The translations under genes and the position numbers were made by a program. 64,000 nucleotides of DNA from assembly GCF_018413645.1 (NCBI RefSeq), contig NZ_JAHCDA010000003.1, positions 360,969 to 424,968 on the forward strand. The letters run 5' to 3'. Source of the DNA: Roseococcus pinisoli. Lineage in GTDB: Bacteria > Pseudomonadota > Alphaproteobacteria > Acetobacterales > Acetobacteraceae. Positions 9,672 through 19,112 of the stretch are shown here, one piece after another. Positions within the stretch are counted from its first letter, which is position 1, and every line of letters starts with the position of its first letter. The notes beneath the pieces were generated by a model. It ran no database searches and was not told the DNA's origin. It worked only from the letters and a program-made list of their open reading frames with translations.

Positions 9672-11180
9672 ATGCGCATTGCTGTTGGTGGCTTCCTGCA
9701 CGAGAGCCACTCCTTCGCTCCCGTCGCGACCATGTGGCCCAACTTCCTGCAGCCGGGCGGCCTGCCGCCGCTCCAGCGTCCGGCGGTGATGATCGAAGGC
9801 CTGCGCGGCACCTCGGTCTGCGCCGCGGGTGCGATCACCGAGGCGACGGGGAAGGGCGCGACGATCATCCCCCTCGGCTGGACCTTCGCGCAGCCCGCCG
9901 GGCCCGTCACGCGCGACGCCTTCGAGCGCATCAGCGCGATGATCGTCCATTCGCTGTCGGAAGCGCTGATGGAAGGCCCGCTCGACGGCATCTTCCTCGA
10001 CCTCCACGGCGCCATGGTCAGCGAGGATTTTCCCGATGCGGAGGGCGAGGTGCTGCGCCGCGTCCGCGCCGCTGCGGGCCGCGATGTTCCCATCGCCATC
10101 ACGCTCGACCCGCACGCGAACATGACGCGGCAGATGGCGGAGCTCTCCGACGTCATCGTGCCCTACCGCACCTATCCGCATGTCGACATGCTGGCCGTGG
10201 GCCGGCGTTCGATGAGCCTGCTGCTGGCCCGCATCGCCAGCGGCAAGCCCTGGGCGATGGAGTTCCGTGAGCTCGACTTCCTCATCCCCATCACCAGCCA
10301 GTGCACCATGGTCGAGCCCATGGCCGGCGTGATGACGAAGCGGGCGGAGCTCGAGCAGGACATCGTCGAGCTCGCCTATTGCTTCGGCTTTCCCTATGCG
10401 GATTTCCCCGGCTGCGGCCAGGCCATCGCCGCCTATGCCGAGACGAAGGAAGCCGCCTCCGCGGCGGCCGATGCGCTGGCGAAGCACATCGCGGGGCTGG
10501 AGAGCGCCTTCATCGGCGGCGTGCAGGAAGCGCCCGAGGCCGTGGCCGAGGCGATCCGCGTGGCCGCCAATGCCGGCAAGCCGGTGGTGATCTCCGACAC
10601 GCAGGACAATCCCGGCGGTGGCGGCCATGGCGACACCACGGGCCTGCTCGCCGAACTGATCCGCCAGGACGCGCAGGGCGCGGTCATCGCGCCGATGAAC
10701 GACGCCGAAGCGGCGGCCGCCTGCCATGCGGCGGGCGAGGGCGCCACGGTGAGCTTCGCGCTCGGCGGCAAGAGCAACGGCGCGCCGCTGCAGGTCACCG
10801 GTGTCGTGGAGCGGCTGGCCGACGGCAAGTTCACGCTCTCCGGCCCGATGGGGAAGGGCAATCCGGCCGATCTCGGCCTCTCCGCGCTGCTGCGCATCGG
10901 GGGCGTGCGGGTCGTCATCGTCAGCCGGAAGATGCAGGCGCACGACCAGGAGATGTTCCGGCACATCGGCGTCGAGCCCTCCGAGCAGAAGATCGTCGCC
11001 GTGAAGTCCAGCGTGCATTTCCGCGCGCATTTCCAGCCGATCGCGGAGACCGTGATCGTGGCGGCCGCGCCCGGCCCGGTGGTGGCCGACCCCGCGACGC
11101 TGCCCTTCACCGCCCTGCGCGAGGACATGCGCCTTCGACCTGGCGACAACCGCCGCTTCGGCGCCGGCCGGGCGAAATAG
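9672..11180 (+). CDS. M81-family metallopeptidase (microcystinase C/MlrC-like)
   Basis: Zinc metallopeptidase of family M81. The named member MlrC degrades linearised microcystin, but most homologues sit in general peptide or amide catabolism, so the toxin role should not be transferred. The 502-residue protein starts MRIAVGGFLHESHSFAP, with zinc-site motifs DLHGAMV, LDPHANMT and YRTYPHVDM, and a C-terminal MlrC domain with SDTQDNPGGGGHGDT. It follows the carbamoylase-type gene after 41 nt on the same strand. Confidence 0.9.
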   Translation: MRIAVGGFLHESHSFAPVATMWPNFLQPGGLPPLQRPAVMIEGLRGTSVCAAGAITEATGKGATIIPLGWTFAQPAGPVTRDAFERISAMIVHSLSEALMEGPLDGIFLDLHGAMVSEDFPDAEGEVLRRVRAAAGRDVPIAITLDPHANMTRQMAELSDVIVPYRTYPHVDMLAVGRRSMSLLLARIASGKPWAMEFRELDFLIPITSQCTMVEPMAGVMTKRAELEQDIVELAYCFGFPYADFPGCGQAIAAYAETKEAASAAADALAKHIAGLESAFIGGVQEAPEAVAEAIRVAANAGKPVVISDTQDNPGGGGHGDTTGLLAELIRQDAQGAVIAPMNDAEAAAACHAAGEGATVSFALGGKSNGAPLQVTGVVERLADGKFTLSGPMGKGNPADLGLSALLRIGGVRVVIVSRKMQAHDQEMFRHIGVEPSEQKIVAVKSSVHFRAHFQPIAETVIVAAAPGPVVADPATLPFTALREDMRLRPGDNRRFGAGRAK

Positions 11181-11198
11181 GCGGACCGACCCACCCGA

Positions 11199-11219
11199 AG
11201 CCGCCGGCTTCCGGCGGCT
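11199..11219 (+). terminator. GC-rich hairpin between the M81 and aminoacylase genes
   Basis: AGCCGCCGG (11199-11207), a three-base loop, and CCGGCGGCT form a perfect 9-bp stem. No T-run follows, so it may be a stabilising or attenuating hairpin rather than an intrinsic terminator. Confidence 0.4.
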
Positions 11220-11238
11220 CATCCTGAAGGAGCACGCC

Positions 11239-12420
11239 ATGCCCGTCCTCGACGCTCTCATCGCCCTGAAGCCCGAGATGACGGCCTGGCGCCGCGACTT
11301 CCATGCCCATCCGGAGATCGGCTTCGAGGAGGTCCGCACCAGCGGCATCGTCGCCGAGAAGCTGGAGGCCTGGGGCCTGGAGGTACATCGCGGCATCGGG
11401 CGGACGGGCGTCGTGGGTGTGCTGCGCGGGCGGCACCCCGGCAATCGCAGCATCGGGCTGCGGGCCGACATGGACGCGCTCCCGATGCCGGAGCTCAACG
11501 ACTTCGCCCATCGCAGCACCAACCCTGGCAAGATGCATGCCTGCGGGCATGACGGCCACACGGCCATGCTGCTGGGGGCCGCCCGGCATCTCGCCGCCAC
11601 GCGGGACTTCGCGGGCACCGTCCATTTCATCTTTCAGCCCGCCGAGGAGGGCCTGACCGGCGCGCTGGCCATGGTAGAGGACGGCCTGTTCCACCGCTTT
11701 CCCTGCGACGCGGTCTACGGGATCCATAACCTGCCGCAGCTGCCACTCGGCGTGGTGGCGATCCGTCCTGGCACGGTGCTGGCGGCGGTGGACTACTTCG
11801 CGATCAAGCTGAGGGGGCGCAGCAGCCACGCCGCCGAACCGCATCGCGGTCTCGATCCGCTGCCGGGTGCGACGCAGCTCTACAGCGCGCTGCAATCCCT
11901 CGTCAGCCGCCGGATGAGCCCGCACAGCACGGCCGTGCTGAGCATCGGCCAGTTCCACGCCGGCACCTCGGACATCGTGATCCCCGAGGAGGTGGAGATG
12001 CGGGGAACCATCCGGACCCTCACGCCGGAGAACCGGAAGCAGATGGACGAGCTCTTCCACCAGATGGTCGCCGGCACCGCCGCGGCCCATGGGCTGGAGC
12101 TGGAGCTCGACTATCGCCGTTCCTACCCGCCCACGATCAACACGCCGGAGCAGTCGGATCTCGCCCGCGACGCGGCGGAGACCGTGGTCGGCGCCGAGGG
12201 CATCAAGGACGATTTTCCCTCGCTCACGGCCGGCGAGGACTTCTCCTACATGCTGCAATCCTCGCCGGGCGGCGCCTTCCTCCTGCTCGGGCAGGCGGGG
12301 GAGGAGGGCAGCCACGCGATCCCCCTCCATAACGGCCGCTACGACTTCAACGACGAGCTTCTGCCGATCGGCGCGAGCACCTTCGCCGCCATCGTCGGCA
12401 AGGAGCTGGCGGCGCGGTAA
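11239..12420 (+). CDS. M20 family aminoacylase / hippurate hydrolase-like amidohydrolase
   Basis: M20D-type amidohydrolase hydrolysing N-acyl amino acids such as hippurate or N-acetyl amino acids. The 393 residues include GLRADMDALPM, the zinc-site motif HACGHDGHTAMLLGAARHLA, catalytic FQPAEEG, the lid domain RGRSSHAAEPHRG and a C-terminal GGAFLLLG. Length and motif order are typical. It has a good upstream AAGGAG ribosome site and follows the M81 gene after 58 nt containing a hairpin. It closes the run of amide hydrolases. Confidence 0.92.
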   Translation: MPVLDALIALKPEMTAWRRDFHAHPEIGFEEVRTSGIVAEKLEAWGLEVHRGIGRTGVVGVLRGRHPGNRSIGLRADMDALPMPELNDFAHRSTNPGKMHACGHDGHTAMLLGAARHLAATRDFAGTVHFIFQPAEEGLTGALAMVEDGLFHRFPCDAVYGIHNLPQLPLGVVAIRPGTVLAAVDYFAIKLRGRSSHAAEPHRGLDPLPGATQLYSALQSLVSRRMSPHSTAVLSIGQFHAGTSDIVIPEEVEMRGTIRTLTPENRKQMDELFHQMVAGTAAAHGLELELDYRRSYPPTINTPEQSDLARDAAETVVGAEGIKDDFPSLTAGEDFSYMLQSSPGGAFLLLGQAGEEGSHAIPLHNGRYDFNDELLPIGASTFAAIVGKELAAR

Positions 12421-12518
12421 CGAAGTTCCGGTCGTTCGCGATAGCTTTCGATGAAGTCAGAGGCATAGATTGGGCTTTTCGCAGGGCCGGATGTCCCGGC
12501 CTGAAGCAGGGCGATCGC

Positions 12519-14102
12519 ATGCATCCTGTCGAGCTTTTTGAACTCGTGATCGCGATGTGCCTCGCGATCATCATTCTCCACTTCGCCGCCCGCCGCCTCT
12601 TCCTACCGCCGGCCGTCGCCCTGCTGGCGGGGGGGACTGCCTTGGCCTTCCTGCCCGGCCTGCCGGCGATTTCGCTCAATCCCGAACTGGTGCTGGTGAT
12701 CTTCCTGCCGCCGCTGCTGATGGACGGCGCCTGGTTCACGGCCCTCGGCCACTTCCGGCGACATCTCGTCGGCATCCTGTCGCTGGCCATCGGCGCTGTG
12801 GTCTTCACGACGATCGTTGTCGCCGTCGTCGCGCATCTGCTGCTGCCCTCGCTGCCCTGGGCCGCCTGCGCCGCGCTCGGGGCCATCGTCTCGCCGCCCG
12901 ACGCCGTTTCGGCCCGGGCGGTGCTGCAGCGCGTGCGCCTGCCGCGGCGGGTGATGACCTTGCTGGAAGGGGAAAGCCTGCTCAACGACGCGACGGGCCT
13001 GGTGCTCTTCCGCTTCGCCGTCGCCGCGACGGTGACAGGCGCCTTCAGCGCCAGCGACGCGCTGATGAGCTTCGGGGTGCTGGCGGTCGGCGGCGTGGTC
13101 GTCGGCCTCGCGATCGGCGGGCTCTGGGTCCTGCTGGCCCGTCGCCTCGGCGACGATGACCTGGTGATCGCGATCTCCATGCTCGTCTGCTGGAGCGCCT
13201 ATCTGGCGGGTGAGAAGCTGCATGTCTCCGGCGTCATCGCGACGGTGACGGCAGGGCTGGTGACCGGATGGTACCAGCACGTCGTCCTCTCCGCCCGGAC
13301 GCGGATGCGGGGGACGTCGTTCTGGTCCGTGATGGTCTTCTTCTTCGAGGCCGCGGTCTTCATCCTGATCGGCTTCTCGCTGCGCGGCGTGCTGGACCGC
13401 GTGGGCGGGCTGGAGGTCGTGATCGAGCAGATGGCCTGGCCCGTCACGGTCATCGTGGTGGCGATGACGTTGGCGCGGTTCGCCTGGGTCTTCGCCTCGG
13501 ATCTCGTCATCGCGGCGGCGCACCGGCTCAGGCTGACCCGCAAGCCGCCCCTCGGCCCCCGGGCCTCGACGGTGATCAGCTGGGCGGGGATGCGGGGCGT
13601 GGTGACGCTCGCGGTCGCCCTGACCTTGCCGGAAGCAATGCCGGGGCGCGACTTCATGCTGGTCACGGCCTTCGCCGTCATCCTCGGCACGGTGCTCATC
13701 CAGGGCATGACGCTGGGCTTCGTCATCCGCCTGACGGGCGTCGGCCGGGTCCAGGAAGTCGGTCCCAAGCTGACCCTGTCGCAGGCCGAGGCCGCCATCG
13801 GCCAGGTCCAGCTCCAGGTCGTCGAGAGGCTGGCCTATGACGAGGAGGGGAAGCTGATCCACCCGCAGCTGCTCAATACCTATCAGCGCCGGGCCGCGAT
13901 CCGGGCCAATTATCCCGGCCGTGAAGAGGAGCTAGCGCCCAATCTGAAGGCGCATTTCGACGTGGTGCTGGCCGCCATCGCGGCGGGGCGGGCGGAACTC
14001 GTCCGCCTGCACCGCGCCTTCGAGATCGACGAGGAGACGCTGCATGACCTGGAGCGCGACCTCGACCTCGAGGAGCTCAGCGCGCTCTCGGCCTCCTCCT
14101 AG
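12519..14102 (+). CDS. Na+/H+ antiporter, CPA1 family
   Basis: Inner-membrane monovalent cation/proton antiporter of the NhaP/NHE type. The 527-residue protein has about 12 hydrophobic segments, the ion-site motif ESLLNDATGLVLFR with the ND pair near residues 155-156, and the conserved WAGMRGVVTLAVALTLP near residue 353. A cytoplasmic tail of about 120 charged residues follows. It is convergent with the GMC oxidoreductase gene (10 nt between stops). The ion may be Na+ or K+; the sequence does not decide. Confidence 0.92.
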   Translation: MHPVELFELVIAMCLAIIILHFAARRLFLPPAVALLAGGTALAFLPGLPAISLNPELVLVIFLPPLLMDGAWFTALGHFRRHLVGILSLAIGAVVFTTIVVAVVAHLLLPSLPWAACAALGAIVSPPDAVSARAVLQRVRLPRRVMTLLEGESLLNDATGLVLFRFAVAATVTGAFSASDALMSFGVLAVGGVVVGLAIGGLWVLLARRLGDDDLVIAISMLVCWSAYLAGEKLHVSGVIATVTAGLVTGWYQHVVLSARTRMRGTSFWSVMVFFFEAAVFILIGFSLRGVLDRVGGLEVVIEQMAWPVTVIVVAMTLARFAWVFASDLVIAAAHRLRLTRKPPLGPRASTVISWAGMRGVVTLAVALTLPEAMPGRDFMLVTAFAVILGTVLIQGMTLGFVIRLTGVGRVQEVGPKLTLSQAEAAIGQVQLQVVERLAYDEEGKLIHPQLLNTYQRRAAIRANYPGREEELAPNLKAHFDVVLAAIAAGRAELVRLHRAFEIDEETLHDLERDLDLEELSALSASS

Positions 14103-14112
14103 GGAAGGGCGA

Positions 14113-15738
14113 TCAGTCCGCGGATTCCAGTTCGCGGCCCCGGATGAAGTCGCTCGCCTTCTCCGCGATCATCAGCGTCGTCGCATAGGTATTGGCGCTG
14201 GTCATCGAGGGCATGATCGAGGCATCCACCACGCGCAGCCCCTGCAGGCCGCGCACGCGCAGGCGGTCGTCCACCACGGCCATCGGGTCGGTGTCGGGCC
14301 CCATCCGGGCGGTGCCGATCAGGTGATAGGTCGTGCTGCCGTTCCTGAAGGCGAAATCGAGCAGCTCGTCCTCGCTTTGAACATCCTTGCCGGGCAGCGT
14401 TTCGCTGTCGACGAAGGGCGCCAGCTCCGGCGTGGAGAGCATGCGGCGCAGCAACCGCATGCCGCCGATATGCACGCGGCGGTCCATCTCGTCCGAGAGG
14501 TAGTTGGGCTGGATCTCGGGATCGTCGAAGACATCCGCGCTACGCGCCCGCACCCAGCCCTTGCTTTCGGGCCGGTGCTGCCAGGCGCCGGCGGTCATGC
14601 CGGGATAGTCGTCCAGCACATAGACCATGCCCTCCTTGTAGGAGCCGGGCGTGAAGACGCATTGCAGGTCCGGCTGGTCGAGCCCCTCGAAGCTCTTCCA
14701 GAAGACATGCACATGCGAGGGCGCGGTGGCGAGGATGCTGTCCCGCCCCGTGCCCCAGCGCAGGATCTGGTTGCCCAGCTTCAGGCCGCGCGACAGCTCG
14801 TTCAGCGTCTCGACGCCCGGCTTGGCGCGCATGACGAAGCGGCTGGCATAGTGGTCGCGGAAATTCTCGCCCACGCCGGCAAGCTCGTGCTTCACCTCGA
14901 CGCCGAGCTTCTGCAGCAGCCAGGCCGGGCCGATTCCCGAGACCTGCATCAGCCGCGCCGTATTGGCCGTGCCGCTGGAGAGAATGACCTCGCGCCGCGC
15001 CCGCACCTCGGTGGCCGTGCCGCCGCGCTGGCTGATGTAGCGCACGCCGGCCGCGCGCTTGCCGTCGAGGATGATGGCGCTCGCCCGGGCATTGGTACGC
15101 AGCGAGAGGTTGGGCCGGTTGAGCGCACCATGCAGGAAGGCGCGGTAGGAGCTGACGCGCTTGCCGTTCTGGATCGCGCGCTGGAAATAGCCGACGCCGG
15201 CCTGGTCGCCGCTGTTGTAGTCGGGGTTCCGGGGAATCCCCATGCCCACGCAGCCCGCGATGAAGGCTTCCGACAGGGGGTGGATCCAGTCCATGTCCGT
15301 GACAGGGATGCCCTGGGTGCGGCCGCGCTTGGCGTCGTCGCCGAAGCCGATGCGCCGCTCGGTCCGGCGGTAGTAGGGCAGGCTGTCCGCATAGCCCCAG
15401 CTGCGATTGCCCAGCTGCGCCCAGTGGTCGAGGTCGCCGGGCTGGCCGCGATTGTAGATCATCCCGTTCACGGAGGAGCTGCCGCCGAGCGTGCGGCCCT
15501 GCACCGTGTCGATTCGCCGGCCGCCCGTACGCTCGGTCGGCTCGGTGCTGAACTGCCAGGTGACGCCCGGGTCCTTCAGCGTCTTGATGAAGCCGGCGGG
15601 GATATGGATGAAGGGGTTGCGGTCCTTCGGGCCGGCCTCCAGCACGCAGACCGAGACGGCCGGGTCCTCGCTGAGGCGAGCCGCCAGAAGCGAGCCGGCG
15701 GCGCCGCAGCCCACGATCACGTAGTCGAACTCGTCCAT
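14113..15738 (-). CDS. GMC-family FAD-dependent oxidoreductase (choline dehydrogenase-like)
   Basis: Flavoprotein alcohol oxidoreductase of the glucose-methanol-choline family. The 541 residues show the FAD-binding start FDYVIVGCGAAGSLLAARL, the GMC signature region GRTLGGSSSVNGMIYNRG, the second signature SSGTANTARLMQVSGIGP, and the active-site region STTYHLIGTARMG with a later Asn in SANTYAT. It lacks a signal peptide. No betaine aldehyde dehydrogenase or betI gene is adjacent, so choline is not a safe substrate call. It stands alone, 36 nt upstream of flgH's stop. Confidence 0.9.
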   Translation of the reverse strand: MDEFDYVIVGCGAAGSLLAARLSEDPAVSVCVLEAGPKDRNPFIHIPAGFIKTLKDPGVTWQFSTEPTERTGGRRIDTVQGRTLGGSSSVNGMIYNRGQPGDLDHWAQLGNRSWGYADSLPYYRRTERRIGFGDDAKRGRTQGIPVTDMDWIHPLSEAFIAGCVGMGIPRNPDYNSGDQAGVGYFQRAIQNGKRVSSYRAFLHGALNRPNLSLRTNARASAIILDGKRAAGVRYISQRGGTATEVRARREVILSSGTANTARLMQVSGIGPAWLLQKLGVEVKHELAGVGENFRDHYASRFVMRAKPGVETLNELSRGLKLGNQILRWGTGRDSILATAPSHVHVFWKSFEGLDQPDLQCVFTPGSYKEGMVYVLDDYPGMTAGAWQHRPESKGWVRARSADVFDDPEIQPNYLSDEMDRRVHIGGMRLLRRMLSTPELAPFVDSETLPGKDVQSEDELLDFAFRNGSTTYHLIGTARMGPDTDPMAVVDDRLRVRGLQGLRVVDASIMPSMTSANTYATTLMIAEKASDFIRGRELESAD

Positions 15739-15774
15739 CGTGCGTCCCCTGTTTTGGAAGCAGGGTAGCGTCGA

Positions 15775-16509
15775 TCAGAAGGGCGACAAGATGTCCAGCA
15801 GCTGTTGGCCCAGCCGGGGCTGCTGAATGTCCGACAGCGTCCCCCGGCCGCCATAGGCGATCCGCGCCTCGGCCAGCCGGTCATGCCGCACGGTGTTGTC
15901 GCTGCCGATGTCCTGTGTGCGAACGATGCCCTGGACCGAGAGCTCGCGGAGCTCGTTGTTCACCCGCACCTCCTGCCGCCCCGCGACGACCATGTTGCCG
16001 TTGGGCAGGGACTGGGTGACCGTCGCGGCCAGGCGCAGCATGATCTGCTCGTTGCGCCGCACCGTCCCGTTGCCGTCGCTGGAGCCGACGCCGCTGGTGT
16101 TGATGAGGTTGGCAGGATCTGCCCCGCTGGGGAGCAGCCGGCGCGGCCGGGTCTCCAGCCCGAAGAGGTTGGGAACGCCCATGGATTCGGAGCCGTTGCG
16201 GCTGCGCTGCGTGCGGTTCTGGAGCTGGGCGGTGTCCTGGATCTCGACGAGGATGGTGATGAGATCGCCCACCTGGGCCGCCCGCTGGTCCCGCAGGAAG
16301 GTGCTGCTGCCGGGGCGCCAGAGGGAATTCGCCATGGGCGGCGCCTCGCGCGGCTGCGGCATGGGCATGGTGACGGGGCGCCAGCGCGGATCCTCCGTCG
16401 GATTGGTGACGGGCGACATGTCCGGCGCGCGGCCGATGCGCGACAGGCGCTCGGCCTGGCCGCAGCCTGCCAGGGCCAGGAGGGCGCAAAGAAGGGGAAG
16501 CGCCCTCAT
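15775..16509 (-). CDS. flgH: flagellar basal body L-ring protein FlgH
   Basis: Outer-membrane lipoprotein that forms the L-ring around the distal flagellar rod. The 244 residues begin with a lipoprotein signal whose lipobox LAGC places the acylated cysteine at residue 16. The FlgH core is visible: SLWRPGSSTFLRDQRA, VGDLITILVEI, and the C-terminal IAYGGRGTLSDIQQPRLGQQLLDILSPF. Its start overlaps the flgA stop by 4 nt. It is the last gene of the flgF-flgG-flgA-flgH unit. Confidence 0.95.
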   Translation of the reverse strand: MRALPLLCALLALAGCGQAERLSRIGRAPDMSPVTNPTEDPRWRPVTMPMPQPREAPPMANSLWRPGSSTFLRDQRAAQVGDLITILVEIQDTAQLQNRTQRSRNGSESMGVPNLFGLETRPRRLLPSGADPANLINTSGVGSSDGNGTVRRNEQIMLRLAATVTQSLPNGNMVVAGRQEVRVNNELRELSVQGIVRTQDIGSDNTVRHDRLAEARIAYGGRGTLSDIQQPRLGQQLLDILSPF

Positions 16510-17438
16510 CGCGCGGCCAGCGGAATGCTGCCCATCGCCACCCTGACGCGCCCCGGCCCCACCGCCACGCCCTCGACGATCCGCCGGCTCGTCAGGTTCA
16601 TCACGGGCACCGTGCCGCCCCGGGCGGCCGCCTCCAGCGCGCGGCCCTGCGCGGTGAGGGAGATGCCCGGCGCCTCCAGCAGCAGGGTCACCGGCGCGTT
16701 CTTCTGCACGATCGAAGGCGGGCCGAGGTCGATGAGCGCATAGGCCTGCTCGACGGCCATGGGGCGGCGGAGCTCCTGGCCGATCACCTGCGCCAGCATC
16801 TGGGCCTGGCCGGGCCGGACCCGCTCGCTGCGCATCCGGGCGAGCCGCGCATCGTCGCGCCCCACGACGTCGCCCAGCGCCATCCGCCGCGTCGTCACCA
16901 CCACCGGCACGGTCGGGACGGCGCGCCCGGCGATGCGCAGGCGCTGAACCCCTGTGCCATCCGCCAGGACAACCAGCGTTGCCTGGAAGCGCAGCTGCGG
17001 CTGCTCCACGGTCACGCCCTCCACCGCCAGCTGGAACCAGGAGGCGGCGGGGATCATGGGCGGGACGAGGCCCGGCAGCTCGACCTCCATCTCGGCATCG
17101 ACGCCGTGTCGGGCAAGCTCCTCGCGCAGGACCGCCTCGATATCCTGCCGCGGGACCTGCCGGCCGGGACGCTCCACGACGATCCGGTCCGCGGCGGTGA
17201 TCGGGCGCCAGGCGAGGCCATGGCGCCGCGCGATATTCAGCAGGTGCTGCGCCTCCAGCACCATGCGCCGGCCGGGCAGGGGGGCAGCGGCGATGGCCGT
17301 CTCCGGCGCGGGATCGAAGAGGTCCGAGAGGCGAAGGACGTCGCTTTCGAGCAACGCGTGCGGGCGAAGCAGCACCGGCTCGGCGGCCCGCACCGTCGCG
17401 GGGAGGCAGAGCAGCGCGAGGAAGGACCGGCGGCGCAT
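16506..17438 (-). CDS. flgA: flagellar P-ring assembly chaperone FlgA
   Basis: Periplasmic chaperone for P-ring (FlgI) assembly. The 310 residues carry a signal peptide (MRRRSFLALLCLPATVRAAE) and a C-terminal SAF-like FlgA domain with RRMALGDVV, RPGQAQMLAQVIG and a final MNLTSRRIVEGVAVGPGRV. The N-terminal half is longer than in enteric FlgA, as is common in Alphaproteobacteria. It overlaps flgG by 1 nt (TGATG) and flgH by 4 nt. FlgI itself is not encoded in the window. Confidence 0.92.
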   Translation of the reverse strand: MRRRSFLALLCLPATVRAAEPVLLRPHALLESDVLRLSDLFDPAPETAIAAAPLPGRRMVLEAQHLLNIARRHGLAWRPITAADRIVVERPGRQVPRQDIEAVLREELARHGVDAEMEVELPGLVPPMIPAASWFQLAVEGVTVEQPQLRFQATLVVLADGTGVQRLRIAGRAVPTVPVVVTTRRMALGDVVGRDDARLARMRSERVRPGQAQMLAQVIGQELRRPMAVEQAYALIDLGPPSIVQKNAPVTLLLEAPGISLTAQGRALEAAARGGTVPVMNLTSRRIVEGVAVGPGRVRVAMGSIPLAAR

Positions 17439-18223
17439 CAGCGGAGCCTCGTCAGCGTCTCGAGCATCGAATCCGAGGCCGTGATGACGCGGCTGTTCAT
17501 CTCGTAGGCGCGCTGCGCGGTGATGAGGGAGGTGATCTCCTGCACCGTGTTCACGTTGCTGGTCTCGATGAAGCCCTGCGAAACCGCCCCGTGCCCCGGC
17601 TGGCCGGGTGCCGCCTGCTGCGCCTGGCCGGAGCCGGGTGTGGCAAGGAAGAGGTTGTCGCCGATCGCTTCCAGCCCGCCCTCATTGGCGAAGATGGCGG
17701 TCTGCAGCTGCCCGACATTCTGCGGCGTGATCTGGCCGTCCAGGCTCGCCAGCACCTCGCCGCTCGCATTGATGGTGACGTCGCGGGCCGCGGCCGGGAT
17801 GGTGATGCCGGGCTGCACCACATGCCCTTCGGCCGTCACGATCACGCCCTCCGGGCTCAGGGCGAAGGTGCCGTCGCGCGTATAGGCGATGTCACCCGAG
17901 GGCATCAGGATCTGGAAATAGCCGTTGCCGCGGATCGCGAGGTCGAAGCGGTTCTCGGTCTGCTGCAGGCTGCCCTGCTCTACGACGCGGTAGATGGCGG
18001 CGGCGCGCACGCCGAGGCCGATCTGCGCGCCGGAGGGCAGCACGCTGCCCGTGTCGCTGCTCTGCGAGCCGACGCGGCGCAGGTTCTGGTAGATGAGGTC
18101 CTGGAATTCGGCGCGGCGGCGCTTGTAGCCCGTCGTGCTCATATTCGCGAGGTTGTTGGAGATCACCTCCACATTGGTCTGCTGCGCGAGCATTCCCGTG
18201 GCGGCGATATGGAGGGATCGCAT
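17438..18223 (-). CDS. flgG: flagellar distal rod protein FlgG
   Basis: Distal rod subunit of the flagellar basal body, exported by the flagellar type III apparatus without a cleaved signal. The 261 residues have the N-terminal rod motif MRSLHIAATGMLAQQTNVEVISNN with LANMSTTGYKRRRAEF, the internal RGNGYFQILMPSGDIAYTRDG, and the C-terminal SNVNTVQEITSLITAQRAYEMNSRVI. Length matches the family. It lies 9 nt after flgF and overlaps flgA. Confidence 0.96.
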   Translation of the reverse strand: MRSLHIAATGMLAQQTNVEVISNNLANMSTTGYKRRRAEFQDLIYQNLRRVGSQSSDTGSVLPSGAQIGLGVRAAAIYRVVEQGSLQQTENRFDLAIRGNGYFQILMPSGDIAYTRDGTFALSPEGVIVTAEGHVVQPGITIPAAARDVTINASGEVLASLDGQITPQNVGQLQTAIFANEGGLEAIGDNLFLATPGSGQAQQAAPGQPGHGAVSQGFIETSNVNTVQEITSLITAQRAYEMNSRVITASDSMLETLTRLR

Positions 18224-18232
18224 GGGCGGCTC

Positions 18233-18976
18233 CTAGTTCCGGCGCCGGAGCAGGCGATCGATGGCGCTCTGCTGGCGGTCGCCTTCACGCTCGAGGAACT
18301 GGTTGGCCAGCTGGAACTCGCGCAGCTCGGCCATCATGCGCGTCATCTCCAGCACGGAGCGCACGTTGCTGCCTTCCATCGCGCCCTGCACGATACTGGG
18401 GCGCGGCATGTCCTGCGGCGGCTCGCCCGCGGCATCGAAGTTGCGGTCGCCTTCGGCACGGAGCGCCTGCTCATTGCCGAAGCGGACGACGCGTAGACGG
18501 CCCAGGATGCCGTTCTCGCTGCGGATCGTGCCGTCGCCCTGGATCTCGACGCGCGTGTCGTTCGGCGCGAGCGCGACGGGCTGCGAGTTCGTGTTCAGCA
18601 CCGCATGGCCGGCCTGGTCCACGAGCCGGCCGTCCTGCCCCAGCGCAAAGCGCCCGGCGCGGGTGTAGCGCTCGCCGCGCGGCGTATCGATCACGAAGTA
18701 TCCCTCGCCGGAGAGCGCCAGGTCGAAGGGATTGCCGGTGGTGGTGATCGGCCCGGTGGCGATGTCCCGCCAGCTCGCGCGATCCCAGGCGTAGCCCACC
18801 TCGCTGGCGCTGCGCGGCCCCGCCACGCGCCCTTGCCGGGTGACCACCTCGGCGAAAACCGGACGGCTGGCGCGGAAGCCCGGCGTGTCCGCATTTGCGA
18901 GATTGTGGGCGGTCAGCTCGCCCGCCCGCATCTGGGCCGTGAGGCGCGAAAGGATGATGTAGCTCGGGCTGTCCAT
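18233..18976 (-). CDS. flgF: flagellar proximal rod protein FlgF
   Basis: Proximal rod protein. The 247-residue form starts at the ATG at 18976 (MDSPSYIILSRLTAQMRAGE); an in-frame extension further upstream has no homology. Rod-protein motifs are LTAHNLANADTPGFRASRPVF near the N-terminus, LSGEGYFVIDTPRGERYTRAG in the middle and GSNVRSVLEMTRMMAELREFQ at the end. It is the first gene of the minus-strand rod/ring operon and is divergent from fliL across about 206 nt with a CtrA-like box. Confidence 0.94.
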   Translation of the reverse strand: MDSPSYIILSRLTAQMRAGELTAHNLANADTPGFRASRPVFAEVVTRQGRVAGPRSASEVGYAWDRASWRDIATGPITTTGNPFDLALSGEGYFVIDTPRGERYTRAGRFALGQDGRLVDQAGHAVLNTNSQPVALAPNDTRVEIQGDGTIRSENGILGRLRVVRFGNEQALRAEGDRNFDAAGEPPQDMPRPSIVQGAMEGSNVRSVLEMTRMMAELREFQLANQFLEREGDRQQSAIDRLLRRRN

Positions 18977-19112
18977 GGTCCGCTCCGTGAGGGGGCTGAC
19001 GTCACGGAGGCAAAGCCCGTGCCATGGATGGAGGGGTTTTCCGGCATGATTTGCCGGATCCGCCGGGGCAAGGGCTGCCCAGCCTCGGCAATCTTGGGAC
19101 GGCATTTCGCGC

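Noticed and set aside
9672-11180. Microcystin degradation by the M81 protein
   Set aside because: Only the family is shared; no mlrA, mlrB or mlrD gene is present, and M81 proteins are widespread in peptide catabolism.
15747-15765. CCCTG-N9-CAGGG inverted repeat as terminator of flgH
   Set aside because: The stem is only 5 bp with a 9-nt loop and no T-run on the minus strand.
19041-19057. CCGGCATGATTTGCCGG as a sigma-54 promoter
   Set aside because: The GG and GC elements are separated by 8 and not 10 bases; it is better described as an inverted repeat.
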